A stretch of DNA of 28,899 nucleotides from a virus. The stretch is from positions 1 to 28,899 of IMG/VR virus record IMGVR_UViG_3300031841_004006. One strand, 5' to 3'. Each line of letters opens with the position of its first letter. The stretch's first letter is position 1. The position numbers and the translations under genes are program-made. Of the stretch, positions 16,514 through 24,100 are shown piece by piece. Under the pieces are notes generated by a model that saw nothing but the letters and a program-made list of their open reading frames with translations, had not been told where the DNA came from and searched no databases.

Positions 16514-17025
16514 CCTACTTTATATATTTGCCATTGGATTTTTCGTGAAGTTAATGCTCCGCCTCCACTACTTCCAATGTCTCTTACTTTTAACTCTATT
16601 AGTTGTCCAGTATTTACTGTTCCTTTCCAGTTGATACTTAATGGGATTGTAAGTATCTCCACCACATCTGTAGATACTGAAAAAGTTATTGGGGTAACTG
16701 TATCTACTAATACACTATTTACAAATATCTGAATTTCTCCGTTAGCATCCGAGCCCATTTGCGTAAGAATATCTGCAATCATCATATATTCTCCATTTGA
16801 TCCCGTAAGCGTATGGCTTCCACTAGGAAGTGTTGTTGCAACCCCAGGCCATGCATAATCTATATCAGTACTAATATAATGTTCTAATGTAAGTGTACCA
16901 TCAGCACCATCAGCACCGTCTGCCCCATCCGCACCTGCAGGTCCAGCTGGTCCCGTAGCTCCAACAGGAATCGTAATAGGTATATTACATTCGTTTGAAC
17001 ATGTACATCCGCAATTGCAACTCAT
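16510..17025 (-). CDS. Collagen-like fibre protein A with Cys-rich leader
   Basis: 171 residues. The first 18 residues, [18 protein letters not shown], are Cys-rich and nearly shared with the gene at 17399-17746. Residues about 23-43 are Gly-X-Y collagen repeats (GATGPAGPAGADGADGADG). The remaining 125 residues are a beta-rich head ending in QWQIYKVG, which differs completely from the paralogue. Collagen repeats in phages form trimeric stalks on the virion surface, so this is probably a trimeric fibre or decoration with a globular tip. The Cys leader may crosslink or bind metal; that is inference. The start is preceded by AATAGATAATT and no Shine-Dalgarno. Confidence 0.75.
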   Translation of the reverse strand: MSCNCGCTCSNECNIPITIPVGATGPAGPAGADGADGADGADGTLTLEHYISTDIDYAWPGVATTLPSGSHTLTGSNGEYMMIADILTQMGSDANGEIQIFVNSVLVDTVTPITFSVSTDVVEILTIPLSINWKGTVNTGQLIELKVRDIGSSGGGALTSRKIQWQIYKVG

Positions 17026-17031
17026 AATTAT
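16961..17031. repeat. 71-bp leader repeat, copy A
   Basis: This segment covers the start codon, the Cys-rich leader and the first residues before the collagen repeat of collagen-like protein A. It aligns without gaps over 71 bases to positions 17682-17752, where the same part of the paralogue lies; most differences look like third-base or single substitutions. The repeat includes a few bases 5' of the ATG, so it could carry a shared initiation region as well as coding sequence. Confidence 0.8.
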
Positions 17032-17035
17032 CTAT

Positions 17036-17389
17036 TTAATAGTCTTCTACGTATGCTACAACATCTATTGCGTTTCCACCTAAAATTGATACAGTTACTG
17101 CATAACTTCCTGCAATATTTACGTATGGATTTGTATTTCCATCAACAGGAGCTGCCTGCAATAATGTATCTCCAGCAGAAATTCCACCAGTTTTTATGTT
17201 GTAGGTTTGTGTGTTTATTTTTACAGTTGCATCAGTAACACCACCACTAACTGATAATACTTTCAGTATAAGTAGTTTAGAACCGTCAGCACCCGTGGTA
17301 ATTACTGTTACATCTCCTGCAGCAAGATTTACAGTTGTACTTTCAGTTCTACCTTCGCTACCGAAAAATAATAATTCATTTTTTGCCAT
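17036..17389 (-). CDS. Small beta-rich virion protein, unknown
   Basis: 117 residues with no Cys, predicted all beta by eye (alternating short strands: ESTTVNLAAGDVTVIT, LLILKVLSVSGGV, ATVKINTQTYNI, YAVTVSILGG, AIDVVAYVEDY). It sits between the two collagen-like genes, 10 bases from each. A compact beta-sandwich in this position could be the tip or a decoration partner of the collagen stalks. I recognise no specific family. Confidence 0.65.
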   Translation of the reverse strand: MAKNELLFFGSEGRTESTTVNLAAGDVTVITTGADGSKLLILKVLSVSGGVTDATVKINTQTYNIKTGGISAGDTLLQAAPVDGNTNPYVNIAGSYAVTVSILGGNAIDVVAYVEDY

Positions 17390-17398
17390 GACACTTTT

Positions 17399-17746
17399 TT
17401 AAAATTTTGTAAATCCGTAAAGTTTTTCGTGTATTGCTACTATTCGTCCAATACTTGCATCTTTTCCTGCTGGTCCTTGAAGTCCTTGAACACCTGCAGG
17501 TCCTTGTGGACCAGTTGCTCCATCTACACCGTCAACACCGTCAGTTCCAGCTGGGCCTTGTGGACCTTGAATTCCTTGCAATCCATTTGTACCATTTGTA
17601 CCTGCTGGACCTTGCGGTCCTGTTGCACCCGTTGCACCCGTGGGACCTGCTGGTCCAGTCGGGCCTGCTGGTCCTGCTGGACCAACTGGTACAGTAATTG
17701 GAATATTGCATTCATTTGAACAGCTATTTCCGCAACTACAACTCAT
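17399..17746 (-). CDS. Collagen-like fibre protein B with Cys-rich leader
   Basis: 115 residues. It begins [18 protein letters not shown], almost the same as paralogue A, then carries about 70 residues of Gly-X-Y repeats (residues 22-93, e.g. [13 protein letters not shown] and [10 protein letters not shown]), far longer than in A. The C-terminus is only about 20 residues ([18 protein letters not shown]), too short for a globular head. The start codon is two bases after the preceding stop. It could be a stalk whose tip is supplied by the next gene, the 117-residue beta protein. Repeat number in such genes changes easily by recombination. Confidence 0.78.
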   Translation of the reverse strand: MSCSCGNSCSNECNIPITVPVGPAGPAGPTGPAGPTGATGATGPQGPAGTNGTNGLQGIQGPQGPAGTDGVDGVDGATGPQGPAGVQGLQGPAGKDASIGRIVAIHEKLYGFTKF

Positions 17747-17752
17747 AATTAT
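17682..17752. repeat. 71-bp leader repeat, copy B
   Basis: The counterpart of the segment at 16961-17031, in direct orientation and with no gaps. It covers the start region and the Cys-rich leader of collagen-like protein B. The two copies lie about 720 bases apart, so homologous recombination between them would delete or duplicate one collagen gene together with the small beta protein. Confidence 0.8.
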
Positions 17753-18324
17753 TTACACTTACAATCGTTATAATCAAATATTCTTTTTAGTCGTGCAAGT
17801 AGTTTATCTGCCGTTGCAGTATTACCACAACTAGCTGCACTTACCATTGCACGATATAATCCTTCTGCTAATAATGCAGTTTCCAATAGTTCATTACCTG
17901 AACATGGATCACATCCACATTCTTCTTCAGCAGTTTTTGCCCATAAGCTTGCCAAGCTACACTTAGTAACACAATCGAAATAAATACACTTTTCAGTTGA
18001 ATTTACTGTTGTACTTGGGAGTGCAAAATCAAGGGTATATTTTATCTTGTACAATCCATCTGGAAATGTGGAAGTACCATTAGTTAATGTATAACTAAAT
18101 TTTCCTGTTATAGGATTTGGTATCTGACTTAATACGTCATAGGTTGTTACAGTTCCGTCTGGAAAAGTTACTTCAATTTCCGCACTATCTAGTGCAGTTA
18201 CTCCAGTCGGATCCCATCCATCAGGGTTTGTAACAGCATCAAATAAACCAGATGTATCCTCAACAGTTAATGTTTTACATTTGTCTTTTTGACATACAGT
18301 AAATAAGGCTAAAGGCTCTGCCAT
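17749..18324 (-). CDS. Conserved Cys-rich phage structural protein, putative
   Basis: 191 residues. The N-terminal half is beta-rich ([29 protein letters not shown]) like an Ig or jelly-roll domain; the C-terminal half is helical and Cys-rich ([29 protein letters not shown], final NDCKCK). I recall a similar 'C-I-Y-F-D-C ... L-W-A-K' pattern in proteins of Bacteroidota phages near collagen-like fibres, without a known role. It is the first gene after the terminator at 18357-18417, so it heads the fibre operon. About 11 Cys suggests metal binding or disulphides outside the cell. Confidence 0.68.
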   Translation of the reverse strand: MAEPLALFTVCQKDKCKTLTVEDTSGLFDAVTNPDGWDPTGVTALDSAEIEVTFPDGTVTTYDVLSQIPNPITGKFSYTLTNGTSTFPDGLYKIKYTLDFALPSTTVNSTEKCIYFDCVTKCSLASLWAKTAEEECGCDPCSGNELLETALLAEGLYRAMVSAASCGNTATADKLLARLKRIFDYNDCKCK

Positions 18325-18356
18325 TGGTTATCGGTTTAGGATTAGACATTAGGTAA

Positions 18357-18417
18357 TAAAATATACGCAAAAACGGGGACAACTTAATGCCCCCTTTTTC
18401 ACAATATGTATATTTTA
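18357..18417 (-). terminator. Nested inverted-repeat terminator between head and fibre modules
   Basis: An inner hairpin has stems 18369-18373/18395-18399 (AAAAA:TTTTT) and 18375-18378/18390-18393 (GGGG:CCCC), separated by one C-C mismatch, with an 11-base loop. On the minus strand it reads A5-G-G4-loop-C4-G-T5, i.e. a GC stem followed by a T run, as in intrinsic terminators; because the arms are A5/T5 it would work in both directions. Outside it is a perfect 10-base inverted repeat (18357-18366 and 18408-18417); its right arm contains the TAA stop of the upstream gene. This is the only strong G+C hairpin I saw between genes. Confidence 0.72.
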
Positions 18418-19686
18418 TATGTTACCTGTCTGTGCAGTTCCTACACCTTTGGCAACAGCATATGCATCAAGAACATTCATGATGTCTGTAGCAGCACCTG
18501 TAACCTGACCACCGAATCCAGCACCTTCAATACCTTTATCAAGCAATAGAATTAATTCTATTTTTGAATCAGGAGTACCTTGGATACCTGCGTATGATCT
18601 GTCAGCAAATGAAACGTAAAGTGTAGAGAAAGATCGACCGTCACCTACATCCTTTTTGAATTCTGGTGGAGGAGTTCCAATTCTTTCAACTTTACCGTTA
18701 GCTGCTTCTGAAGCAAACCATTCTAGTTCTTGAGATCGTTCCCAAGTACCGTTTCCTTCACTAGCTTCTGTAGCACTAGTAACAACAGTAGTACCGAAGT
18801 TATCAAGAGTTACAACAAATCGAACTTTGCTGAATTTAAATACTCCTCTTTTAAACTTTCGAGCTACACCAGTCATTTTGATACCCATGTCACCAGCAGC
18901 AACGTTTGCAGCAGTAACAAATCTGAAGTTAGCAACAGCTAATGTTCCTGATGCTCCTTGATAAGCAACATCTAGTACAGCTGTATTTGCAACAGCATCT
19001 ATTGATACAATTTCATAAACTGCATCTGTCAACGCAGTACCAAATCGAATGTAGTCTCCAACAACTGCAACAGCGTCAATATCAGTTGCTGCTGAAACAG
19101 TAGTGCTACCTTTAGTAAATGTAAGAGTACCTGTTCCTGTAGCAGCTGTGTTAGCTCCTGAAGAAACTCTTTCGAATTTGATCTCTTGTTCTGGCTCTCG
19201 TGAGAAGTTAGCGATCAATGAATCAACCAAACCTTTAGCAATTAGCTCTTGAGTAGTTGTTGCTAGTGATCGGTAAGCACCAAACTTAAGCATTTCTTTG
19301 TTCAAGTAGGTAGCTTGAGTATCTTGTCGAACTATACGAACAAGGTAATCATTTGATGTAATTGCATCAATTGCACCAGATGTTCCATTGTAGCCAACAT
19401 AAGAGACTTGCTCTACATCAGTAGCGTATGCAGAACCTTTATAGCTCGCAATATCGGATCCTTTGATTGTGGGTGAATAAAAGACCTGATCTCCGCTTCT
19501 TTGAACAATACGAATTTTATCTTCAGCTAAAACAGTTGTACTGTCAAGTACAGTTCCAGCACTAGATACAATAACTACCTCACCATCAGCGATGTAGTTT
19601 GCAGAATTAGGGTCAATGCTTGCACTAGCTGTTCTTGCAACATTTCCTGCTACTAGTACATGTTTTGCATTTGTTGTCGTAAACAT
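18415..19686 (-). CDS. crAss-like virion structural protein with barrel/Ig-like insert
   Basis: 423 residues, rich in Ala, Thr and Val. The N-terminal region has SPTIKGSDIASYKG and EQVSYVGYNG; a helical block QELIAKGLVDSLIANFSRE lies at about 145-165; then comes a beta domain at about 175-265 with GTLTFTKGSTTVSAATD, VVGDYIRFGT and AVYEIVSIDA, which reads like an SH3-barrel or Ig-type fold; the C-terminus carries GNGTWERSQELEWFASE and a Gly/Ala tail. I recall this arrangement in a conserved structural gene of crAss-like and other Bacteroidota phages, between capsid and neck genes. It may be a capsid auxiliary or tail-tube-like protein. It is not the major capsid protein, which is at 21359-22840. 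The terminator follows directly. Confidence 0.72.
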   Translation of the reverse strand: MFTTTNAKHVLVAGNVARTASASIDPNSANYIADGEVVIVSSAGTVLDSTTVLAEDKIRIVQRSGDQVFYSPTIKGSDIASYKGSAYATDVEQVSYVGYNGTSGAIDAITSNDYLVRIVRQDTQATYLNKEMLKFGAYRSLATTTQELIAKGLVDSLIANFSREPEQEIKFERVSSGANTAATGTGTLTFTKGSTTVSAATDIDAVAVVGDYIRFGTALTDAVYEIVSIDAVANTAVLDVAYQGASGTLAVANFRFVTAANVAAGDMGIKMTGVARKFKRGVFKFSKVRFVVTLDNFGTTVVTSATEASEGNGTWERSQELEWFASEAANGKVERIGTPPPEFKKDVGDGRSFSTLYVSFADRSYAGIQGTPDSKIELILLLDKGIEGAGFGGQVTGAATDIMNVLDAYAVAKGVGTAQTGNI

Positions 19687-19712
19687 TTTTTTACTTTTTA
19701 AATTAAACTTAC

Positions 19713-20441
19713 TTATTCTATTTCAACGTTATCGATCTTTTTAGATTGAAATCTAGGATCCATAATAGTTTCTAAAGCTATTTCAACTGCAACATCTACA
19801 ATTTCTCTATGAACTGTTTCATCCAGTTCGCAGTTAACTGCAGTGTCGATATCAATTTCAACAGGTCTTTTCAAATATCGCAAAAAATATTTTAATGGCG
19901 AATATGTACCATCAGTAACTATTTCATGCCTTTTTCTCTGACCTGCTCCAACTACTTCTTGACTGTAATCAATTCTCCAAGCTGCCTCACTGTATGGCTT
20001 CTTGAAGGGATTGTCTTTGTTTGCATTATACTCGTCATGAGTAATTGGTGAAACATCTATAATCTTATTTACATTATCACATACGATATCAGATTCAATA
20101 CGCTCTGTAATGCTGTACATAAAATCAGCTGGTAAATCAAAGAACGTTCCATTCGGAAGTGTTCCATTTTGGTTTGATGAAATTGACGTATTCAATGTGC
20201 CCGTTCCATCAACAGCATCTCTGATCAATTCAGAAAAATCTTTTCTTCTTTTCTCAGTCTGCTCAAACGCCTCTCTATATTTATTGAGTTGGCGATATCT
20301 TGTTTTAATGATTCTTTCTTGTGCTTTATTTAGAAATAGTGATATTTCACTGTTATCATAACCTGGAGCCGCTGAATTGGATACGCGATCGTATCCAATC
20401 AGAAACTCAGTTTTCATATCAGCAGCAGTAAGAAAGATCAT
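19713..20441 (-). CDS. Putative head-tail connector / neck protein
   Basis: 242 residues. The N-terminal helices carry DNSEISLFLNKAQERIIKTRY, a pattern seen in a family of Bacteroidota-phage neck proteins ('E-x-S-x-F-L-x-K-A-Q-E'). A linker (DGTGTLNTSISSNQNG) leads to a beta part with FFDLPADFMYSITERIES and a segment PLKYFLRYLKRPVEIDID, then a helical C-terminus VHREIVDVAVEIALETIM that resembles head-completion proteins. It starts with a 4-base ATGA overlap with the gene behind the capsid gene. Its place between the post-capsid protein and a structural protein fits a connector. Which ring it forms cannot be told from sequence. Confidence 0.7.
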   Translation of the reverse strand: MIFLTAADMKTEFLIGYDRVSNSAAPGYDNSEISLFLNKAQERIIKTRYRQLNKYREAFEQTEKRRKDFSELIRDAVDGTGTLNTSISSNQNGTLPNGTFFDLPADFMYSITERIESDIVCDNVNKIIDVSPITHDEYNANKDNPFKKPYSEAAWRIDYSQEVVGAGQRKRHEIVTDGTYSPLKYFLRYLKRPVEIDIDTAVNCELDETVHREIVDVAVEIALETIMDPRFQSKKIDNVEIE

Positions 20442-21331
20442 TTACTAGTACTTAAATCTATTTGGTTCTTAATCTTCAAATAAATATCCTGATTTACAGC
20501 ATCTTTAAAGAAGTCAATAACATCGTTCAGTACTCCACCAATTTTATCTCCACCTGGGAGTGTGTATCGAGTACCATCTTTTAATATTGCTCCAACACTT
20601 AATGCATCTTCTATGAAGATCTTCATCTCGAAGTTAGGATCATTGATGACTGCCAATAACTTAGGCAATGATTTATCATCATCGATCAACTCTTCAATAG
20701 TAGTGTACATTACATTTGCTGGTGTATTTGGTGCTACCTTATTGCCATATACTCGTAATACATTACGCATTCTATCTGGGTTGTTTTCAACTCTTCCTAA
20801 GAATTTGTATGCATCTTTTTTCTTATTGGCTTTGGTAACTTTTTCTTGTACAATTACCTCTTCGTCCTGTAGTGCAAACTGAAATGAAGCAGATTGATAT
20901 CTTGACTCCCAGTTTGGTGCTACGTGTGGAGATACTACACATACTCTGTAGCATAAATTATCTATTGGATCTGAAAGATCAAAGATTCTTTCTTCCTTAT
21001 CAAGTTTTACCTTGAAGGTATGCCAATAGTTATCTTTCTTCTTGTAGATAGAAAGATCTCCAGGGTTTAAAAACAATTCTTTTTCAAAGAACGCTTGTTC
21101 TTCTTTTGTTAAAATGTTTACCAGTCTTCCAGTTTTCGTACTAATCGGTAGATCAAATTCACAAACTGTACCTGTAAACATAAATTCTCCGTCATGCCCT
21201 TGGGGCAGCCATCCGCCATTCCTATACACAGGAACCACCTTGACCTTTTTATCGGTCAAGATGGATTCCTTTGTAGTATAGTCTATTGCAACAGTGGATG
21301 AGTCTTTGGTATTCTTATCTTTTGTTGCCAT
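20438..21331 (-). CDS. Conserved crAss-like post-capsid protein (297 aa)
   Basis: The gene directly after the major capsid gene. In crAss-like phages a protein with the same layout is found in this place: VKVVPVYRNGGWLPQGHDGEFMFTG near the N-terminus, LTKEEQAFFEKELFLNPGDLSIY at about 75-95, then FKVKLDKEERIFDLSDPIDNLCYRV, a Lys-rich helix (KVTKANKKKDAYKFLG) and a helical C-terminal domain with a segment DPNFEMKIFIEDALSVGAI. The N-terminus is Lys/Asp/Thr-rich. Probably a head-assembly or head-associated protein; no catalytic motif. I am confident of its conserved position, less so of its role. Confidence 0.75.
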   Translation of the reverse strand: MATKDKNTKDSSTVAIDYTTKESILTDKKVKVVPVYRNGGWLPQGHDGEFMFTGTVCEFDLPISTKTGRLVNILTKEEQAFFEKELFLNPGDLSIYKKKDNYWHTFKVKLDKEERIFDLSDPIDNLCYRVCVVSPHVAPNWESRYQSASFQFALQDEEVIVQEKVTKANKKKDAYKFLGRVENNPDRMRNVLRVYGNKVAPNTPANVMYTTIEELIDDDKSLPKLLAVINDPNFEMKIFIEDALSVGAILKDGTRYTLPGGDKIGGVLNDVIDFFKDAVNQDIYLKIKNQIDLSTSK

Positions 21332-21341
21332 GTTTATTTAT

Positions 21342-21361
21342 TAATTATTCGATAATAATTA
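21342..21361. other. A/T-only hairpin at end of capsid gene
   Basis: A perfect 8-base inverted repeat, TAATTATT and AATAATTA, around a CGAT loop. It begins in the gap and its right arm covers the TAA stop of the major capsid gene. The stem has no G or C and no T tract follows on the minus strand, so it is a poor terminator; it may slow RNA decay at the 3' end of the capsid gene or be chance in A/T-rich DNA. Confidence 0.4.
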
Positions 21362-22840
21362 GGTTAAGATGTTAGGAATGTACTCAGCCATTCTCATTGG
21401 GTTCTTAACCATGATTCCACCGATAAACGCCTTATGAACTTCATATCCATCTACAGAGCTTGCAGCCATTGTAGGTGAAGTTTGTTGATCATATGGAGAG
21501 AATGGATCACGTAGTCCAGGAATATATCTGAAAATTTCAGAATCTCCTTTCATACCTACTTGCTTGATGTTCGCATCTCCATCAGCAGTACCGAAATCCA
21601 TAATTGTATATCGACGAGATTCAGCAAGACCACCATCTGGGTGATAAATCTTGTTACGAACTGGATCATCGTATTGTGGAATGTGCATCAACTCAACAGT
21701 AATACCGTTAACAGTTTTGTACTCCAAGAACTGTCCTTTGTATCCCATTTTGTTTTTGCCACTGTGAGTAATTCGACCTTGATCGAAGTTTGGAGTGTAG
21801 TTAGATGCTTTTTCTTCCGCAGCTTTGTGGAACTGGAACATTCCATACTCTCCTGTACCAAGAACGAATCTACGCTTATCTTCAGGAAGTTTACCAACAG
21901 AAAGACCAAGAAGTGTTTCAGTCAAGTAATCTAAGTTGAAGTTGTTGTAGAAGAACTTGTTAGAAGGAGCGATTTGCTCACGAAGTCCTGCACCTGATCG
22001 GATTTCATATCCTGAATCTCCAAGGTTACCGTAAGTACCATCAGCTTTCTTGTTAGATGTTCCGAACATCAACAATTTAGCGATCTCTCTACGACACTGT
22101 ACCATAAAGTCATAATCAAGCTTCTTGATCCATGCAGTTTGAACTTTACCACTTTGATCTTTCCAAGAGAAAGCCATTGGCTTGTTCTTACCTTTTCGAA
22201 TCATGTTTCCAGGAACAGTATACTGCTTACGGATCATACTCATTACATTCTGCATTCTGAATGGAGAAGTGTGGTGAGTAAGACCACCTCTTTTAGAAAG
22301 AGTTTGTTCTACAAGCGAGTATTCTTTTGACCATCGTGTTCCAACTGCTAGATCTTGAGTAGGAACAGAAAGGAAGCTATCTCCAGTAACAAGCTCAACC
22401 TGATACATCCAGTTGTCAGTTCCTGCGTTTACAGGATCAGATACAATTCGTAGTTTGTAAAGGTCTACTTTATTACCAACAATTACATCGGTAGCTTCAA
22501 AGTATCTTTCAGGAAATTCGAGAACGAATCTTGTGAAGTTAATACCTGGAGCTGCTGGCAATGCATTCTTGTCGAAGTCAGCATATGCTGCGATTAGAGG
22601 AATATTTTTTTCGTCTGCTCCCTGTAAGAACCACTCATAAGGTCTATCGTCATCAATGTATTCCATAGGAAATTGATTCATAAAACTAATAAGATCGTCT
22701 CCAAGGTTAACTTTGTAAATATTCTCAATCAAATTTGAAACCAGTTGTGGTTCCAAAGCAAAAAGAGAACCAAGATGATTTTCAGTCGTTAGACCTGTCC
22801 AATCCTTCGGTTCATATTTTTGAAGAGGTGAAATTAACAT
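21359..22840 (-). CDS. Major capsid protein, crAss-like HK97 fold
   Basis: 493 residues. The sequence carries the recognised blocks of crAss-like major capsid proteins: DDRPYEWFLQGADEKNIPL (about 63-81), GTRWSKEYSLVEQTL and PFRMQNVMSMIRKQYTVPGNMI (about 165-210), then CRREIAKLLMFGTSNKKADGTYGNLG, RFVLGTGEYGMFQFHKAAEEKA (about 305-325), DDPVRNKIYHPDGGLAE (about 380-395), YIPGLRDPFSPYD (about 437-450), and KAFIGGIMVKNPMRMAEYIPN at the C-terminus. It follows the scaffold gene after 27 bases, and the 297-residue crAss-like protein follows it, the usual order. No separate protease gene is visible. The leader CAATAACCA has no Shine-Dalgarno. Strongest identification in the window. Confidence 0.93.
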   Translation of the reverse strand: MLISPLQKYEPKDWTGLTTENHLGSLFALEPQLVSNLIENIYKVNLGDDLISFMNQFPMEYIDDDRPYEWFLQGADEKNIPLIAAYADFDKNALPAAPGINFTRFVLEFPERYFEATDVIVGNKVDLYKLRIVSDPVNAGTDNWMYQVELVTGDSFLSVPTQDLAVGTRWSKEYSLVEQTLSKRGGLTHHTSPFRMQNVMSMIRKQYTVPGNMIRKGKNKPMAFSWKDQSGKVQTAWIKKLDYDFMVQCRREIAKLLMFGTSNKKADGTYGNLGDSGYEIRSGAGLREQIAPSNKFFYNNFNLDYLTETLLGLSVGKLPEDKRRFVLGTGEYGMFQFHKAAEEKASNYTPNFDQGRITHSGKNKMGYKGQFLEYKTVNGITVELMHIPQYDDPVRNKIYHPDGGLAESRRYTIMDFGTADGDANIKQVGMKGDSEIFRYIPGLRDPFSPYDQQTSPTMAASSVDGYEVHKAFIGGIMVKNPMRMAEYIPNILT

Positions 22841-22867
22841 TGGTTATTGATTTATTTGGTTAAACTT

Positions 22868-24025
22868 TTAATCTCTATTAAACATTTTCAAACCTTGCAT
22901 AATACTATCTGACAATTGAGATTGTCTTACTCCTTTTCCTGGAGTCATTGTAGAAGTATTGCTGTTCAGTTTTTCAGTCAATTCTTTCATTGCGTTTGAT
23001 TTGGAAACATTTCGGATCTTACTCCAGTCTCCATCAAATACACCAAGGCTATGTAAATAGTGCAATGTTGTTTCAAATTTTAATGGATCCTCTGTCCGTG
23101 TTTTCATTACGGCATTCATTGGTCTTCCATTTTTATCTGTCTCAACTACACTGGTCATAGACTTGTAAATATTTTCTCTGGAATTATCATTTAAAGGAAT
23201 TCCAGGTATAATCTCTTGAAGTTTACCTATACTAGTCTTAATGTTAGATAGGTTTTCTTCGTTCTTTTTAGCAGCAAGCTCTTTTTCTTCTTCAGTCTTT
23301 TTCTTCAACTGCTCTTGATGATATTTTTCAACATTTACTAATGCAGCTTGTGCATCTTTTGCTTCGCTTGCTAATACATCATTTGATTCGAACATTTGAA
23401 TTCGCTCATTGATCTTTTCCTGCGTATATCCTCTATTCTTTAGGTCTTCAGCAATCAATGCTTTTTGGAGATCTACATTACCATCAATAGCTTCTTCAGT
23501 TATTGTTGAGTATTGAATCTCTCTTGACTTTGTATCTATCAGATCTTTTAATGGAACATTCTCTTCGTAATTATCTACCAGATCCTTAATTACTGGTGGC
23601 AGATCATTTTTATACGCTTCAATTCCACTATTAACAGTATTCTGCATTAGCTTGATCAAACCTTCAGTTGTACCGTCAAAGTCTTCAGGTAGGTCAGAAA
23701 GCACACCCTGCTCGGATAACGCTTTGGCGAATGCGATAATATTACTATCAGACGGAGATGCTGTCCCAGCAGAGTGTCCAGTGCTTTCTTGACCTTGAGG
23801 CGAATCTTCAGTGTCCTCAATTTCTATTAAGTCGTTTGAATCTTCTTTACTTTCAATTGTCCCTGAATCAGGGGAGGGCTCGTTTGCCGCTTCTTCTTTT
23901 ATCTTTTTTGCCTCTTCAATTATTGTTGGATTCTCTATTTTTCCGTCGGAATCCTCTACGTTCACCTCAATCATTTCGCCTTCAATTGAGTTCAGGTCTA
24001 CTTTGCCAAAATCTAGTCCGTCCAT
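22868..24025 (-). CDS. Capsid scaffolding protein
   Basis: 385 residues, directly before the major capsid gene, the normal position. The first 95 residues are very acidic and low-complexity (IEIEDTEDSPQGQESTG); helical segments follow (FAKALSEQGVLSDLPEDFDG), with a Lys/Glu coiled-coil region at about 225-265 (EKYHQEQLKKKTEEEKELAA). The C-terminal 100 residues are more compact (LKFETTLHYLHSLGVFDGDWSKI, then KGVRQSQLSDSIMQGLKMF) and probably bind the capsid protein. Length, acidity, helicity and position all fit scaffolds of crAss-like phages. It is expected inside procapsids and removed at maturation. A candidate promoter lies directly upstream, so scaffold and capsid may be transcribed at higher levels. 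Confidence 0.82.
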   Translation of the reverse strand: MDGLDFGKVDLNSIEGEMIEVNVEDSDGKIENPTIIEEAKKIKEEAANEPSPDSGTIESKEDSNDLIEIEDTEDSPQGQESTGHSAGTASPSDSNIIAFAKALSEQGVLSDLPEDFDGTTEGLIKLMQNTVNSGIEAYKNDLPPVIKDLVDNYEENVPLKDLIDTKSREIQYSTITEEAIDGNVDLQKALIAEDLKNRGYTQEKINERIQMFESNDVLASEAKDAQAALVNVEKYHQEQLKKKTEEEKELAAKKNEENLSNIKTSIGKLQEIIPGIPLNDNSRENIYKSMTSVVETDKNGRPMNAVMKTRTEDPLKFETTLHYLHSLGVFDGDWSKIRNVSKSNAMKELTEKLNSNTSTMTPGKGVRQSQLSDSIMQGLKMFNRD

Positions 24026-24040
24026 CTTTTTTTATTTTTA

Positions 24041-24071
24041 CAATATTAATATTAGTTACGTGATGTTCAAA
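24041..24071 (-). promoter_or_regulatory. Candidate Bacteroidota-type promoter for scaffold/capsid block
   Basis: On the minus strand: ATTTGAAC with TTTG at 24071-24068, a 19-base spacer, then TAATATTG at 24048-24041, followed by TAAAA. It matches the Bacteroidota consensus TTTG / TAnnTTTG in all but one defined base with standard spacing, and shares ATTTGAAC and TAAAA with the element at 3429-3460. Transcription would begin about 10-15 bases before the scaffold ATG. Confidence 0.42.
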
Positions 24072-24100
24072 TTTTTTGTTAGACATTCTAACACCAAAAA
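24072..24100 (-). other. Hairpin after lysin gene, abutting candidate promoter
   Basis: Perfect stem TGTTAGA (24077-24083) / TCTAACA (24087-24093) around a 3-base loop, extended by T5 (24072-24076) and A5 (24096-24100) with a two-base CC bulge. It lies right after the lysin TAA at 24101-24103 and right before the candidate -33 box. On the minus strand it is followed by A-rich sequence rather than a U tract, so it is not a classic intrinsic terminator; it may end or stabilise the upstream transcript, or bind a regulator. Confidence 0.5.

Noticed and set aside
17430-17700. Short repeated units that might be taken for a CRISPR array or tandem-repeat locus.
   Set aside because: The period is 9 bases and in frame with Gly-X-Y codons; there are no spacers of unique sequence.
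17429-17719. Plus-strand open frame of 96 codons opposite collagen-like protein B (also overlapping frames at 17434 and 17640).
   Set aside because: It is the mirror of Gly-X-Y codon repeats, which remove stop codons in other frames; its translation is Ser/Cys/Thr low-complexity and it lacks a plausible start context.
18415-19686. Considered as the major capsid protein because of length and abundance-like composition.
   Set aside because: The crAss-like capsid motifs are all in 21359-22840, directly behind the scaffold; this protein has a barrel/Ig-like insert and a different pattern.
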